Shown one piece after another: positions 40,571 through 48,748 of a DNA stretch of 51,782 bases (its first letter is position 1; each line of letters opens with the position of its first letter). This stretch comes from Acidobacteriota bacterium (GTDB lineage Bacteria > Acidobacteriota > Terriglobia > Acidiferrales > UBA7541), in the NCBI GenBank assembly GCA_003223215.1, contig QHYH01000159.1, forward strand, positions 1-51,782, written 5' to 3'. The notes beneath the pieces were generated by a model. The model was given only the letters and a program-made list of their open reading frames with translations. It was not told the DNA's origin and made no database searches. The position numbers and the translations under genes are program-made.

Positions 40571-41422
40571 TTGCGCCAAACCGCCAGCGTTCTCTATATA
40601 GCGGTCGACCACCTCGTTCCTGAGCGTGGCAAAGGCATCGCCGGCTTCGATGAATTCACTGCAGCGCTCGACCACGCCGGAGTCCCAGCCGTGTGGCTTA
40701 CCCGTCGCTCGCGCCTCCAATTCGACGAGCCTCGGCGAAAGCTGGGCCACGCTCACCCATTTATTGGCGAAGACGGATGCGGCGTCTATCTTCCCGAGGA
40801 CTATTTCCACTTACGTCCGGAATCCGGAAACTTCCGGTCCCGTCCGACCTCGACGCTGCGCCTCGGACGGTTTACTTGCATCCCTTTGGCGGAACCTCTG
40901 CCGGCCGCCTCCGATGCTCTGGAATCGCTTTCACAAGAGACGGGAGTGCCGGTCGTGACCTTGCGCTCGCTCTCGGTTCGCGAGTTGGTTCAGAACACGG
41001 GTCTGCGCCCGCGTGAGGCAGAACTAGCCCGGCAGCGCGACTTTGACGAGTTATTCTTTTTTGCGGGCGCCTCGCCCGCCCAAATTGAGCGCTTCCTGGC
41101 GGACGGCCGTAAACAAGGAATCGATTTACGGCAGCACGAGGTCTTCTGGTCGGCTGCCGTTGGCGCGAGCATTCAGCGTTCGATCGCCGCGCTGTCAAGA
41201 TTATATGACCGGGCGCTGCGCTATCATGCTCCGTCCGTGGCGGTCGCGACCGAAGATCTTGCTCCTAGCCTTTTTCCCTTCTGCGACCGGAGCATTTTGT
41301 TAGCTGATCATACCGCTGAGACAGAAACCGACCCCCACAGGCGTTCGCGAGCCCGCAAAATCCGGCTGCTTTCCCGCGACGTTTGGGAGCAAGTGTTGGA
41401 AAGCGTCGCTTCCAAAGCCTAA
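40571..41422 (+). CDS. Mannosyl-3-phosphoglycerate phosphatase-like HAD-IIB protein, degenerate motif I
   Basis: A 283-residue protein with TTG start 40571 behind GGAGA. TRRSRLQFDEPRRKLGHAHP, then FIGEDGCGVYLPEDYF, matches the cap/substrate region of MPGP-family HAD-IIB phosphatases, where an ENG(G/A)A element follows PFI. However motif I, normally FTDLDGTLL, is LYIAVDHLV: the nucleophile Asp is Ala while the second Asp is kept. The GDxxND of motif IV is not recognisable. It may be a catalytically dead regulatory paralogue, or use a different chemistry. Monocistronic between terminators. Confidence 0.65.
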   Translation: MRQTASVLYIAVDHLVPERGKGIAGFDEFTAALDHAGVPAVWLTRRSRLQFDEPRRKLGHAHPFIGEDGCGVYLPEDYFHLRPESGNFRSRPTSTLRLGRFTCIPLAEPLPAASDALESLSQETGVPVVTLRSLSVRELVQNTGLRPREAELARQRDFDELFFFAGASPAQIERFLADGRKQGIDLRQHEVFWSAAVGASIQRSIAALSRLYDRALRYHAPSVAVATEDLAPSLFPFCDRSILLADHTAETETDPHRRSRARKIRLLSRDVWEQVLESVASKA

Positions 41423-41652
41423 CATCCGGAAAAAAATTGCTCACTCGTTAGCAACTTTGCCTGGCGGGCTTTTGCGCGCGCAAAGAGAAGAACGCCGCAG
41501 TTTGAGACAAGGTATGTATTTTCCGCGACATGAGTGGCGTTAGAGAAGGTGCGCGTGTGGCGGTCCGATTGCACGGCTCTTTTGCCGACAGCGACGAGTC
41601 CCCAACCACTGTCAGTTTCGTAAGGCTCAGGAGTACTAGGAGAATCCCTACC
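41423..41652. other. Intergenic before the small membrane protein
   Basis: No gene is recognised. The right part holds the ribosome binding site AGGAGA of the next gene. Confidence 0.35.
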
Positions 41653-41832
41653 ATGGAATGGATTCGCCGTGCCTTTCGCAGTGAGATTCACGAGTCGCAT
41701 GTCGGGATCGCTCTCATCCTCTGCCTTCTAGTCATGGCTGCCATGTCTATCGCCCTGCTGTGGCAGGCGCAGATCATTGCCAACCAGCGGGATGCCATCC
41801 GCTGGCTCGAACAACTCAAGCTCGGCAATTGA
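41653..41832 (+). CDS. Small single-pass membrane protein
   Basis: A 59-residue protein. ATG 41653 follows AGGAGA by eight bases. An amphipathic N-terminus (EWIRRAFRSEIHESH) is followed by one membrane helix (VGIALILCLLVMAAMSIALL) and a short charged tail (NQRDAIRWLEQLKLGN). Unknown function; possibly a membrane anchor or small regulatory protein. Confidence 0.6.
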   Translation: MEWIRRAFRSEIHESHVGIALILCLLVMAAMSIALLWQAQIIANQRDAIRWLEQLKLGN

Positions 41833-42307
41833 AACGATCACGGCTTCGAAGCAAAGCAACCGCCTCCGCAACACCAAAGTCTTACGCCTGTAACCGGCGT
41901 TCCACTCTCTCGAAACAGACTCCCGGATCGGCATATTCGCGATTGATACGTACCTCTAAGATTGCCTACAGGCCATGAAGGGTGCTTGAAGTCTTCTGTT
42001 CCTTGCGGGAATTTCTACATGGATTCGCGATTTCGTGTTGATGACAAAAAGGGGAACCTGGCGGCTCCCCTTTTTGCCAAATTGGCATATCGTTTCGAAA
42101 GCGCACCAACAAAATGCGCGTTTTTTCAAACGACTCGCACCGCAAAAGTGGTGCGTTCAGTTTTGGTGCAGCTCTAAGCCCGGTGGAGTCATGTTCCCTC
42201 CGGAGCTCGTGGAGCTCACGTCTTTCTTGTACTCCCAGAAATTGCTGGACGCAAGAGAAAAATTAGCGAACCCACCAACTCTCTCGCACCGAGCGGCGGG
42301 AGTCTTG
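41833..42307. other. Intergenic with bidirectional terminator
   Basis: Contains the hairpin at 42045-42077. It lies between convergent genes, the small membrane protein from the left and the methyltransferase from the right. Nothing else recognised. Confidence 0.4.
42045..42077. terminator. Bidirectional rho-independent terminator
   Basis: CAAAAAGGGGAACC and GGCTCCCCTTTTTG form a stem with A-tract and T-tract, serving both the plus gene at 41653 and the minus genes from 42308. Confidence 0.8.
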
Positions 42308-43066
42308 TTACTTGATGAAAAGGGTCTCGCGCAGTTGATCGCGACCGACAAAGGATTTCACCGTCCGATAGCGGCCGAAGAGATCCTGGATTTCCCTGTT
42401 CTGATAAACCTTCTGCGCCGGGCACAAAACCGGGGTCGGAACCATTTGCAGGGTATTCGCGTCCACAACACGGTAACGCTGGAACCCTTCCGGCTTCTTG
42501 TTGTGAAACATCGCGAAAACCACGCCGCCGGGCCGCAGTAATTCCGTGAGGCTCGCCACAATCTGCTTCACCAAAGCTAGCTCGAGATAATCCAAGAGGT
42601 CCCAGAGGAGCACGGCATCGAAGGAGCTGCGCGGGTATTGCAAACTTTCTTTCAGAAAGCGCGCGGCCCTCGCGCTGGGAGTCATCTCGAGCGTTTCACC
42701 AGCAGCAAAATCCTTTCTCAACCTGGCTTCTTCTTCCGCCAGAAATGTTTTCCAGGCACGAAGAATATCTTCGGAAGAAACTCGGAACCCTCTTGCAATG
42801 AAGAAACTCAAGGTCGTCTGCCAAGCGGGCCCCAGATCCAAGAGCGCACCGCGCTCCAAGCCATCCAGATTCCACAAAAGTTCTTTTAGTCCGTTCGAAA
42901 GCCGGTTGTATTCCAACTGATCGGGAGCGTGCGGAGTGCTGGCCTGCGGAGAAGCACCGCTAGGAGTGCGCGTCCGGGACGTCGTCAAATGAATCGGCCC
43001 GGTATCTTCGCGCTGCACGCCCTGTGTGCTGCCAACCCCGATTCCAAGTTTGTCGAGGAAGCTCAT
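42308..43066 (-). CDS. SAM-dependent methyltransferase-like protein
   Basis: A 252-residue protein. The first 50 residues are Ser/Thr/Pro-rich and probably disordered. Rossmann-type methyltransferase features follow: ALLDLGPAW (motif I, with GP rather than GxGxG, about residue 75), FDAVLLWDLLDYLELALVKQ (motif II region) and LLRPGGVVFAMFH (the LxPGG turn and strand 5). The degenerate motif I leaves SAM binding uncertain. It starts six bases after the bactofilin gene and is translated with it, so it may modify envelope or bactofilin-associated targets; that is inference. Confidence 0.7.
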   Translation of the reverse strand: MSFLDKLGIGVGSTQGVQREDTGPIHLTTSRTRTPSGASPQASTPHAPDQLEYNRLSNGLKELLWNLDGLERGALLDLGPAWQTTLSFFIARGFRVSSEDILRAWKTFLAEEEARLRKDFAAGETLEMTPSARAARFLKESLQYPRSSFDAVLLWDLLDYLELALVKQIVASLTELLRPGGVVFAMFHNKKPEGFQRYRVVDANTLQMVPTPVLCPAQKVYQNREIQDLFGRYRTVKSFVGRDQLRETLFIK

Positions 43067-43072
43067 CGTGGC

Positions 43073-43618
43073 TCAATCCGCCGCCGTTTCAGAACCAAGC
43101 GCCGTGGGTTGAGGAGAGGGCTTGGTGCTATTGGTATTAGCCGCAGCTGCCGCCGCAACCGTTTTCGTCTCGGCGGGCCTGCTCACTTCCAACTTCCCTG
43201 CTTCCACTTTGCCCCGAAGGGTGGCACCGTCTTCGATGACCAACCGGTTGGTTTGCACTTCGCCGGTAATCTGGCCGGTGCTGCCGATTTGCAGTTTATC
43301 CCGGGCGATAACTTTCCCCTCGACCTTGCCCCGGACAATAATTTCACGGGCATTGAGGTCGGCCTTCACGTTTCCGTTCGGCCCAACGGTCAAGCAACAA
43401 TTCGAGGTGAGGTTCAGTTTTCCTTCGACGAAGCCATCAACGAAAAGGTCTTCGGTTCCCGTTACTTCGCCTTTGACTCGGATTCCCTGACTGATGCTTG
43501 CCGCAGCTTTGGGAGAACCTGATAGTGAGTTAGAAGAATCAGAGCTCGGTTGAAACCCGGCAGTTCCTAAGGGACTTTCAGTCATAGTTTGAAACTTTGC
43601 ATCTTCTTTTCTCCACAT
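43073..43618 (-). CDS. Bactofilin (polymer-forming cytoskeletal protein)
   Basis: Up to 181 residues (ATG 43618 behind GAGGTG; ATG 43585 is an alternative). Flexible N-terminal part of about 40 residues, then the bactofilin beta-helix: GIRVKGEVTGTEDLFVDGFV, VEGKLNLTSNCCLTVGP, NAREIIVRGKVEGKVIA, GQITGEVQTNRLVIEDGATL. The repeating G-x-V pattern is the family hallmark. The C-terminus is Ala/Pro-rich. Bactofilins form nucleotide-free filaments that organise cell-wall enzymes at the membrane. It pairs with the methyltransferase-like gene downstream. Confidence 0.93.
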   Translation of the reverse strand: MWRKEDAKFQTMTESPLGTAGFQPSSDSSNSLSGSPKAAASISQGIRVKGEVTGTEDLFVDGFVEGKLNLTSNCCLTVGPNGNVKADLNAREIIVRGKVEGKVIARDKLQIGSTGQITGEVQTNRLVIEDGATLRGKVEAGKLEVSRPAETKTVAAAAAANTNSTKPSPQPTALGSETAAD

Positions 43619-43959
43619 CGGACACCTCGACGTCGAAAATGGGGTTCTCGAAGTCGCTCATCGCAGGGCAGGTCCGGAAGCCGCGACCGAGAAGAGTGAA
43701 CATAATACAGTACTTAGGGACATCCTCCCCGCCGCAAGCGGCGAGGATTCCTACGGCCTCTCGGTTTATTGTCCCGAGATGGCTTCGGTGGGTTCCTCCC
43801 ACAACCGCCCTACTTCAGCGGAGGACCACGAAGAGGCTTTACTTTTGGGCTGCCCGCCCATAGGTCGTTCGGACACAAGAAATATAGAACAGTTCGGAAG
43901 GAAAAGAAAGAGTGGCCTTATATCCTCGGCCTAAAAACGCCGAGGCTTTTCCTGAATAG
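43619..43959 (-). mobile_element. IS605-type right-end remnant (tnpB 3' end region)
   Basis: On the minus strand a GGGCAGCCCAAAAGTAAAGC... stretch (about 43860 to 43723) ends in the hairpin CCTCGCCGC/GCGGCGGGGAGG at 43723-43748 preceded by CCGTAGGAAT. This layout is that of the right end of IS200/IS605-group elements, where the 3' end of tnpB, the guide-RNA scaffold and the terminal hairpin overlap. The tnpB body is absent. The remaining bases are the bactofilin promoter region. Assignment is from pattern memory, not alignment. Confidence 0.45.
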
Positions 43960-44661
43960 CTACACCATGGATAGTGGACTTCGTTTGCCCCCTTCTACTA
44001 TCCCTTGCGAGGCCGAGGATGTTTCTGTTCCATGCCGACGTTCCCAAACGGCTACCATCATTCCGAGGATCTCCCGCATAAACAGCTTGCTGGACTTGCG
44101 TTTCTCCCACCACGCCTCCGGGTCAAAGTCGCCATCACGCGCGCTGGCCACACGCACATCGATGCCGCGTGGGAAGACGTGCCGGAAGATGTACCGGGCG
44201 CGGCGGGTGTGGTAGTTGGAGGTGACGACAATGGCGCTGTGCCATTTTCTTGCCTGGACGAACTTTGCCAATGTTTCGGCCTCTTCCAGTGTGCTGTCCC
44301 CTTCCTGGGGAACGCGCAAAATCTTGTCTTTGGGTACGCCGCGCTCGATCAAATCGTGTTCCATTAATTCCGTGATTCCGGCACTCGGACGCAACCTCCG
44401 TCCACTCGCGACGACGAGCGAAGCCTTGCCTTCCCTGAACAACTCCGCGGCGCGTGTGGCGCGGTCCGCATAGAAATTATCGTCACTCAAAACAATCAAG
44501 GCGTCGGCCTTATTGAGAGGATCTTCGACGATCCAGGATTCCGCTATGAAACGAAACATCGGGTGACGCACCAAATAGAAAAAAAAGAGAAAAGTCACGA
44601 CGCCCAGGGCGACAATCAACTTCATTACGATGCCGCCACTCTCCTGCCCGAAATGTTTCAT
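43960..44661 (-). CDS. YdcF-like (DUF218) membrane-anchored protein
   Basis: A 233-residue protein. An N-terminal membrane helix (MKLIVALGVVTFLFFFYLVR) is followed by the DUF218 Rossmann-like fold: ADALIVLSDDNFYADRATRA, ASLVVASGRR, EGDSTLEEAETLAKFV with its conserved acid, and SAIVVTSNYHTRRARYIFRH, the typical TSxYHxxRA signature. The family includes SanA/ElyC-like envelope proteins. Its ATG overlaps the stop of the upstream gene (ATGA), so it belongs to the NuoI-like / GalT-like operon. Confidence 0.88.
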   Translation of the reverse strand: MKHFGQESGGIVMKLIVALGVVTFLFFFYLVRHPMFRFIAESWIVEDPLNKADALIVLSDDNFYADRATRAAELFREGKASLVVASGRRLRPSAGITELMEHDLIERGVPKDKILRVPQEGDSTLEEAETLAKFVQARKWHSAIVVTSNYHTRRARYIFRHVFPRGIDVRVASARDGDFDPEAWWEKRKSSKLFMREILGMMVAVWERRHGTETSSASQGIVEGGKRSPLSMV

Positions 44662-45638
44662 GAATTAGGATCCAGGGCTCGCAAGTTGGAGGCTGCCTGT
44701 TCGGGCAATTCGGGATTGAAGTAAACTTCTTTGATACTGTAAGACTTGCTGCGCTTTTCCAGGATTGGCAGGATCTCGATGTGCCAATGGTAATCGTCCG
44801 CGAGCGTCTTCCAATAGCCTGCCATCTCACCCTTCTTGTTCATCGTGCTCGGCGACGTGTGCACCACCAAATGGTAGGCCGGCGCAACTTTTTCCAGGCG
44901 GCGCAGGATTCTTCCGAGCAGTGCCGCCAGTTGACGGCGGTTGGAGCCTGGCCGGGGCTGCTCGAAAGTGTGGTTGTGCCGCCGGTGCAGCAGCCAGATC
45001 TCGTATGGCACGCGCGAAGCATAAGGGCACAGCGCATAATAATCGCCCTGTACGTCCACGATGCGCTTTCCCTGTTTTTCTTCCTGCCGCACCATGTCGC
45101 AGAAAATACAGCGCTCTTTGTCCTTAAACCATTCATGGGCCGAATTCAATTCGTATTTAATGCGGCGGGGTACAAAGATGGTGGCGGTTAGCTGGGAATG
45201 GGCATGGGGCCACTCCTCCCCCGCCAGCGCGCCTTGGTTTTTGAACACGCTGATATATTTGAACCGCACGTCCTTCTTTAGATCGGCGATGCGTGAGGCC
45301 CACACCCAGAGTACCCGCTCGATCTCTTCATCGCTGAACAGGGACAACCGCCTGTCGTGCTGCGGCGTTTCCACCACGACTTCATGGGCGCCGAGCGCAC
45401 CCATCTTATCGTACATTCCTTCGGCTAATCGTCCGGGATCGCTCTCGACGTGATACAGCGGATCAGGGTGTGGAACGACTCGTACCTGCCAAGGCCCCGC
45501 GGCAGGCCAGATCATGATGGCGGGAACTTTCTCGATCTTTTCCGGCTCTAAGGGACACTGCTCCGCAGTCTCCGCAACAACTTCTCTTTGTCCCAGGATG
45601 ACCCAACTTTGCGTGATGGGATCTTTGCGAAGTTCCAT
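44658..45638 (-). CDS. Galactose-1-phosphate uridylyltransferase-like nucleotidyltransferase
   Basis: A 326-residue HIT-superfamily transferase. The active-site triad region reads EEWPHAHSQLTAT (HAHxQ where GalT has HPHxQ), with the second-half motif DDYHWHIEILPIL. CIFCDMV near 175 supplies one Cys pair, but the N-terminal zinc-site CxxC of GalT is reduced to CPLEPEK, so the zinc site may be lost. The partner nucleotide sugar may be UDP- or ADP-linked. It lies nine bases after the NuoI-like gene and overlaps the YdcF-like gene. Confidence 0.82.
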   Translation of the reverse strand: MELRKDPITQSWVILGQREVVAETAEQCPLEPEKIEKVPAIMIWPAAGPWQVRVVPHPDPLYHVESDPGRLAEGMYDKMGALGAHEVVVETPQHDRRLSLFSDEEIERVLWVWASRIADLKKDVRFKYISVFKNQGALAGEEWPHAHSQLTATIFVPRRIKYELNSAHEWFKDKERCIFCDMVRQEEKQGKRIVDVQGDYYALCPYASRVPYEIWLLHRRHNHTFEQPRPGSNRRQLAALLGRILRRLEKVAPAYHLVVHTSPSTMNKKGEMAGYWKTLADDYHWHIEILPILEKRSKSYSIKEVYFNPELPEQAASNLRALDPNS

Positions 45639-45647
45639 GCATTATCT

Positions 45648-46103
45648 TTAGCGGGTATAGCGCGCGGGTGTGGGCCCCTGCTCCAAACGGTGGCGGTCCC
45701 AGATTGCTCCTTCGCGAGTGTAATAGGCCATTTCGAAATCCTGGGTTAATTCCAAGGCGTCGGTCGGACAGGCATCTTCACACAGCCCGCAGAACATGCA
45801 GCGCGAAGTGTCATAAGTGAAGTGGGTCAGCACTTTTCGGCGGGTAGCATCGTCTCTCAGCCATCCGACAACGATGAGGTTTTCCGGACACGCCAGGGCG
45901 CACAGATTGCAGCCAATGCATAGCGTCTCGCCGGTTTCGGGATGGTTGTTGAGACGGGGCGCGCCGCGATAGCGCTCCGCCACCATCGGCCGCTCGAGCG
46001 GATACTGTTCGGTGACAATCTCCTTGGGATTCTGCATCCGGAAAGTAACTAGGAGACCTTTAATGAAATCGACTTGAAATAACCGCTCGAGCAGTTCCCT
46101 CAT
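45648..46103 (-). CDS. nuoI: NuoI-like ferredoxin (two 4Fe-4S clusters)
   Basis: About 151 residues from ATG 46103; a TTG 12 codons upstream is also open, but its TTGACA is a good -35 box. CIGCNLCALACPENL and CMFCGLCEDACPTDAL each bind a 4Fe-4S cluster, and the surrounding sequence (YPLERPMVAERYRGAPRL, HFTYDTSRCMFC) matches NADH-quinone oxidoreductase chain I. In complex I this subunit carries clusters N6a/N6b to quinone. No other nuo genes are nearby, so it is either an extra copy or the complex genes are dispersed. Confidence 0.88.
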   Translation of the reverse strand: MRELLERLFQVDFIKGLLVTFRMQNPKEIVTEQYPLERPMVAERYRGAPRLNNHPETGETLCIGCNLCALACPENLIVVGWLRDDATRRKVLTHFTYDTSRCMFCGLCEDACPTDALELTQDFEMAYYTREGAIWDRHRLEQGPTPARYTR

Positions 46104-46139
46104 AGCATGTAGTTTGTTTCGCTTGTCTGAAATTGTCAA

Positions 46140-46457
46140 GCAATCCGCTCATCGAATTTGCTACGCCGTCGCGAATACAGGACCTCGAGCGACCGTATGG
46201 TGAATCTGCCGCCTGAGTTTTTACCGGAACGAACCCCTTGCATTTTCAGGACGTCTCGCGCAGAGGTTACAGGGTTCGCCGGATTGTTTGTTTCTGCGAT
46301 TGGAGCGAAAGTTCGGTTGTCAGGCTTCGGTAGACACGGACCCGGGCCAAGTTTCTCGGCCCGGGTCGGAGGACGCAATGCTAGCCTACGACGGAGCAAC
46401 GCGGCGAAAACGAAGACACCGATTGTACCCTCCTCATAGTATTTCTATCATCGCCAT
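46140..46457. other. Intergenic with a strong hairpin
   Basis: No gene. The inverted repeat GACCCGGGCC/GGCCCGGGTC at 46339-46367 has no T-tract on either side. A similar ACCCGGGT-core stem forms the terminator at 36251. Confidence 0.4.
46339..46367. repeat. Perfect inverted repeat, hairpin
   Basis: Ten-base perfect arms GACCCGGGCC and GGCCCGGGTC around AAGTTTCTC. It is possibly a weak or rho-assisted terminator, or a protein binding site. Confidence 0.5.
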
Positions 46458-46840
46458 TTGCTACATTTCCCGAGCAACTATTTGACACGGTTGCACCGAT
46501 TGCACCATGCTTCGGTGGGAACGCCCCTCGAAGTTGAACACTTGAATCTTGGCGGCACGCCACCGCTTGTCCTTGCGGCATTTGCGCTCAATGGCCTAAT
46601 CGTTACATTCCTGGCGGACGTTCTGCTCAAATTACGGATCAGCCGGGAATCTTTATTGCTTTCACGGTGTACGTCATCGCCGTCGAAGAGGTTCATTGGC
46701 GCATTCACATCGGTGGATGGCTTCCTTCGTGGCTGCACTCTGGGCGCGAACATCATTTGATCCATCATGATCGTCCTACGGGGCGCTACAACGTGTTTCT
46801 CCCGCTGTTCGATTGGCTTCTAGGCACTGCCAAGGATTGA
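46458..46840 (+). pseudogene. Sterol desaturase / fatty-acid hydroxylase family remnant
   Basis: The C-terminal part (about 46660-46840) reads VEEVHWRIHIGGWLPSWLHS then GREHHLIHHDRPTGRYNVFL and PLFDWLLGT. The HxxxHH-like histidine clusters of membrane di-iron hydroxylases are present. An upstream stretch in another frame (RLHHASVGTPLEVEHLNLGG) continues the sense with a frameshift near 46635. The N-terminal half and the first His box are missing. Not functional. Confidence 0.7.
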
Positions 46841-46957
46841 CGGATAAGCATTTTTCTTGGCAAAGAAAAAGGCGGCAAGGCTGACCGCGATGCGGCTTTT
46901 CGGAAAGTAATTTAGGGCTAAGTCTTTTTTCGAGCGTCGCGTGTTATTCTCACGGCG

Positions 46958-47410
46958 ATGACAGAGTCTGACAATGCCTACATGCAAAAGGCCCTCAACG
47001 AGGCCCGCGCTGCGGCTGACGCCGGAGAAGTGCCGATCGGAGCGGTGTTGGTGCACGAAGGCAGAATCATCACGCGCTCGGGGAACCGCACCATCCGGGA
47101 TTGCGACCCGACGGCGCACGCCGAAATCGTTGTTTTGCGCAAAGCCGCACGGGTTCTCGGCAATTACCGGCTTGCAGAGACGACTCTCTATGTAACCGTT
47201 GAGCCGTGCAGTATGTGCGCGGGCGCAATGATTCAAGCGCGCATTCCGCGGCTGGTCTACGGCGCGAATGATCCAAAGGGCGGGGCGGTACGCACTTGCT
47301 TCCAAATCCTGTCCGACCCCCGGCTCAACCACCAGGTGGAAGTCACTCTCGGCGTGCTCGCACCCGAATGCGCGGCGGTAATTCAGTCGTTCTTTGCCGA
47401 ACGGCGCTAG
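46958..47410 (+). CDS. tadA: tRNA adenosine(34) deaminase
   Basis: A 150-residue zinc deaminase. HAEIVVLRKAA holds the zinc His and the catalytic Glu (about residues 54-56), and TVEPCSMCAGAMIQARIPRL holds the two zinc Cys. EVPIGAVLVHEGRII and FQILSDPRLNHQVEVTLGVL complete the TadA pattern. Length is normal. It converts A34 of tRNA-Arg(ACG) to inosine; that tRNA is encoded at 29052. Followed by tRNA-Ser(CGA) 85 bases on. Confidence 0.95.
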   Translation: MTESDNAYMQKALNEARAAADAGEVPIGAVLVHEGRIITRSGNRTIRDCDPTAHAEIVVLRKAARVLGNYRLAETTLYVTVEPCSMCAGAMIQARIPRLVYGANDPKGGAVRTCFQILSDPRLNHQVEVTLGVLAPECAAVIQSFFAERR

Positions 47411-47495
47411 CGGAGAAACAAAGAAGCACCTGGCGCCGAGTGACGCATTGCCGCGCAATCGAAGGCTCTGCTACGATGGGAGCTGCAACCACCCG

Positions 47496-47585
<90 letters not shown>

Positions 47586-47627
47586 TATCTAAAAAGCCGC
47601 AAAAACAGGTACTGTTGACACCTCCTT

Positions 47628-48071
47628 TTAACGCGACCGCCAAGCCCACACGCCCGCCGCGACGGTGAGCACCGCGAGGGTCCAGAAGAGAACTCGGTGC
47701 AGGAAATCAGCGTGGGTTCCAAAACGTGCCGCCACCGAAAGTCAAGGCTTCGTTTTGTTGTTAGACTCTTCCGCCTTCCGCTCATCCATACGTTCGACAA
47801 CCATGTCATCTATCTTCATCTGTGTCGCCATTTCCGTCATCTTGGAAATCTCTTCGTTTTTGATACCGAGGATTTTACAAATACCTGCTTTGTGTCCGGC
47901 GTCGTAGCCGTCGATGTAACCCTCGGCATGGCCCTCGCGCCTGCTTATCGCAGCGAAACAGGTGATTCCGATACCGATGGCCGCAATTTTCAACCAGCCG
48001 TACGGAAGGAAGAACACACCTACGCAGGCCAGCACAATCACCGCAAGCACGTACGTGTTGATGACGTTCAA
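47628..48071 (-). pseudogene. Broken small membrane protein(s), in-frame TGA
   Basis: From TTG 48071 the minus frame gives a membrane helix pair (VLAVIVLACVGVFFLPYGWL), then REGHAEGYIDGYDAGHKAG and a charged tail ending NNKTKP, followed by TGA at 47742. The same frame remains open after the TGA and continues with a basic patch and another membrane helix (FWTLAVLTVAAGVWAWRSR) to TAA 47628. This suggests one protein interrupted by a nonsense codon, or two adjacent small frames. No family recognised. Confidence 0.4.
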
Positions 48072-48089
48072 GTGCCACTCCCGATATTC

Positions 48090-48380
48090 CTTCCGAATGC
48101 GCGCGTCGCAAGAACACCGAAGAACAGAAGAACACAGCGAAAAACCTCGGAAACAATGGACGTGTCAGAACGAGGCAAATGCTGCCGTCTCGCCAAAAAT
48201 CCGTTCGCATCAACTCAGCCATCGGAGTCTTGGGCGGCAAGAACAGCGTCGGTCGTCCAACAAAACGGCACATGTCTGCAAGCGCGAGAGCCAGAATAGC
48301 GAAGGCGCAGAGGGCGCGGTGGGCGAAGGTGAGAGCGACGAAGAGGAATGCGTAACAGTCAGTGAAGTTTTCTCGCCGTG
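48090..48380 (-). pseudogene. Fragment related to the DUF4436-like protein at 29.9 kb
   Basis: The frame reads LMRTDFWRDGSICLVLTRPL then FPRFFAVFF. This aligns with LYRPDFWKDGRILLVLERPM, FPKFFAVFF in the intact gene at 29894-31039. Both flanks are unrelated or out of frame, so only about 30 residues of homology survive. Confidence 0.6.
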
Positions 48381-48425
48381 GTCCGTTGGCAATCGTTCCT
48401 GTTCAAAGGCCATCCACCCATTTTC

Positions 48426-48669
48426 TCATACTGTGCGGGTCATCCGTGCTCTCATAATCCACAACCCAATCGCAATCGCCGCCAAGAGCAAGCCCAAAAA
48501 CACCGGGCTGTGTAACAATCCAAGCCATATCCGAATGTCCCATTGTGCTCCGCCACGACCGGTTGAGGCTCATTTGTTGCAATGACTCCCGCAGGTGAAG
48601 CAACGAACTCATTGGAATTGCTTCGCTGACCACCGCCGCGAACGCGATTAGCACCCACGTTCTTCGCAT
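48426..48669 (-). pseudogene. Two-helix membrane protein with a frameshift
   Basis: ATG 48669 opens with a membrane helix (WVLIAFAAVVSEAIPMSSLL) and a polar loop. Near 48495 (a run of five T) the sense continues one frame over as LGLLLAAIAIGLWIMRARMT to TGA 48426, giving a clear second helix. The original frame instead yields Asp/Cys-rich nonsense. Either a sequencing error or an inactivating indel. Function unknown. Confidence 0.45.
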
Positions 48670-48748
48670 CCTTAGAACTCGGTTCAGCGGAAAAAAGGGG
48701 AGCCGGAATACTCAAGCTCCCTGGTATTTTGGGTTTATATCTGCGCCA

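Noticed and set aside
41886-41903. Possible riboswitch-like pairing CGCCTGTAACCGGCG
   Set aside because: Too short, no conserved riboswitch core, not upstream of a fitting gene.
46339-46367. GC-rich hairpin considered as the tadA or NuoI terminator
   Set aside because: No T-tract on either strand and 200 bases from the nearest gene end; kept only as an inverted repeat.
46820-47458. A 212-residue minus-strand frame over tadA
   Set aside because: tadA on the plus strand has all catalytic motifs; the opposite frame is a shadow.
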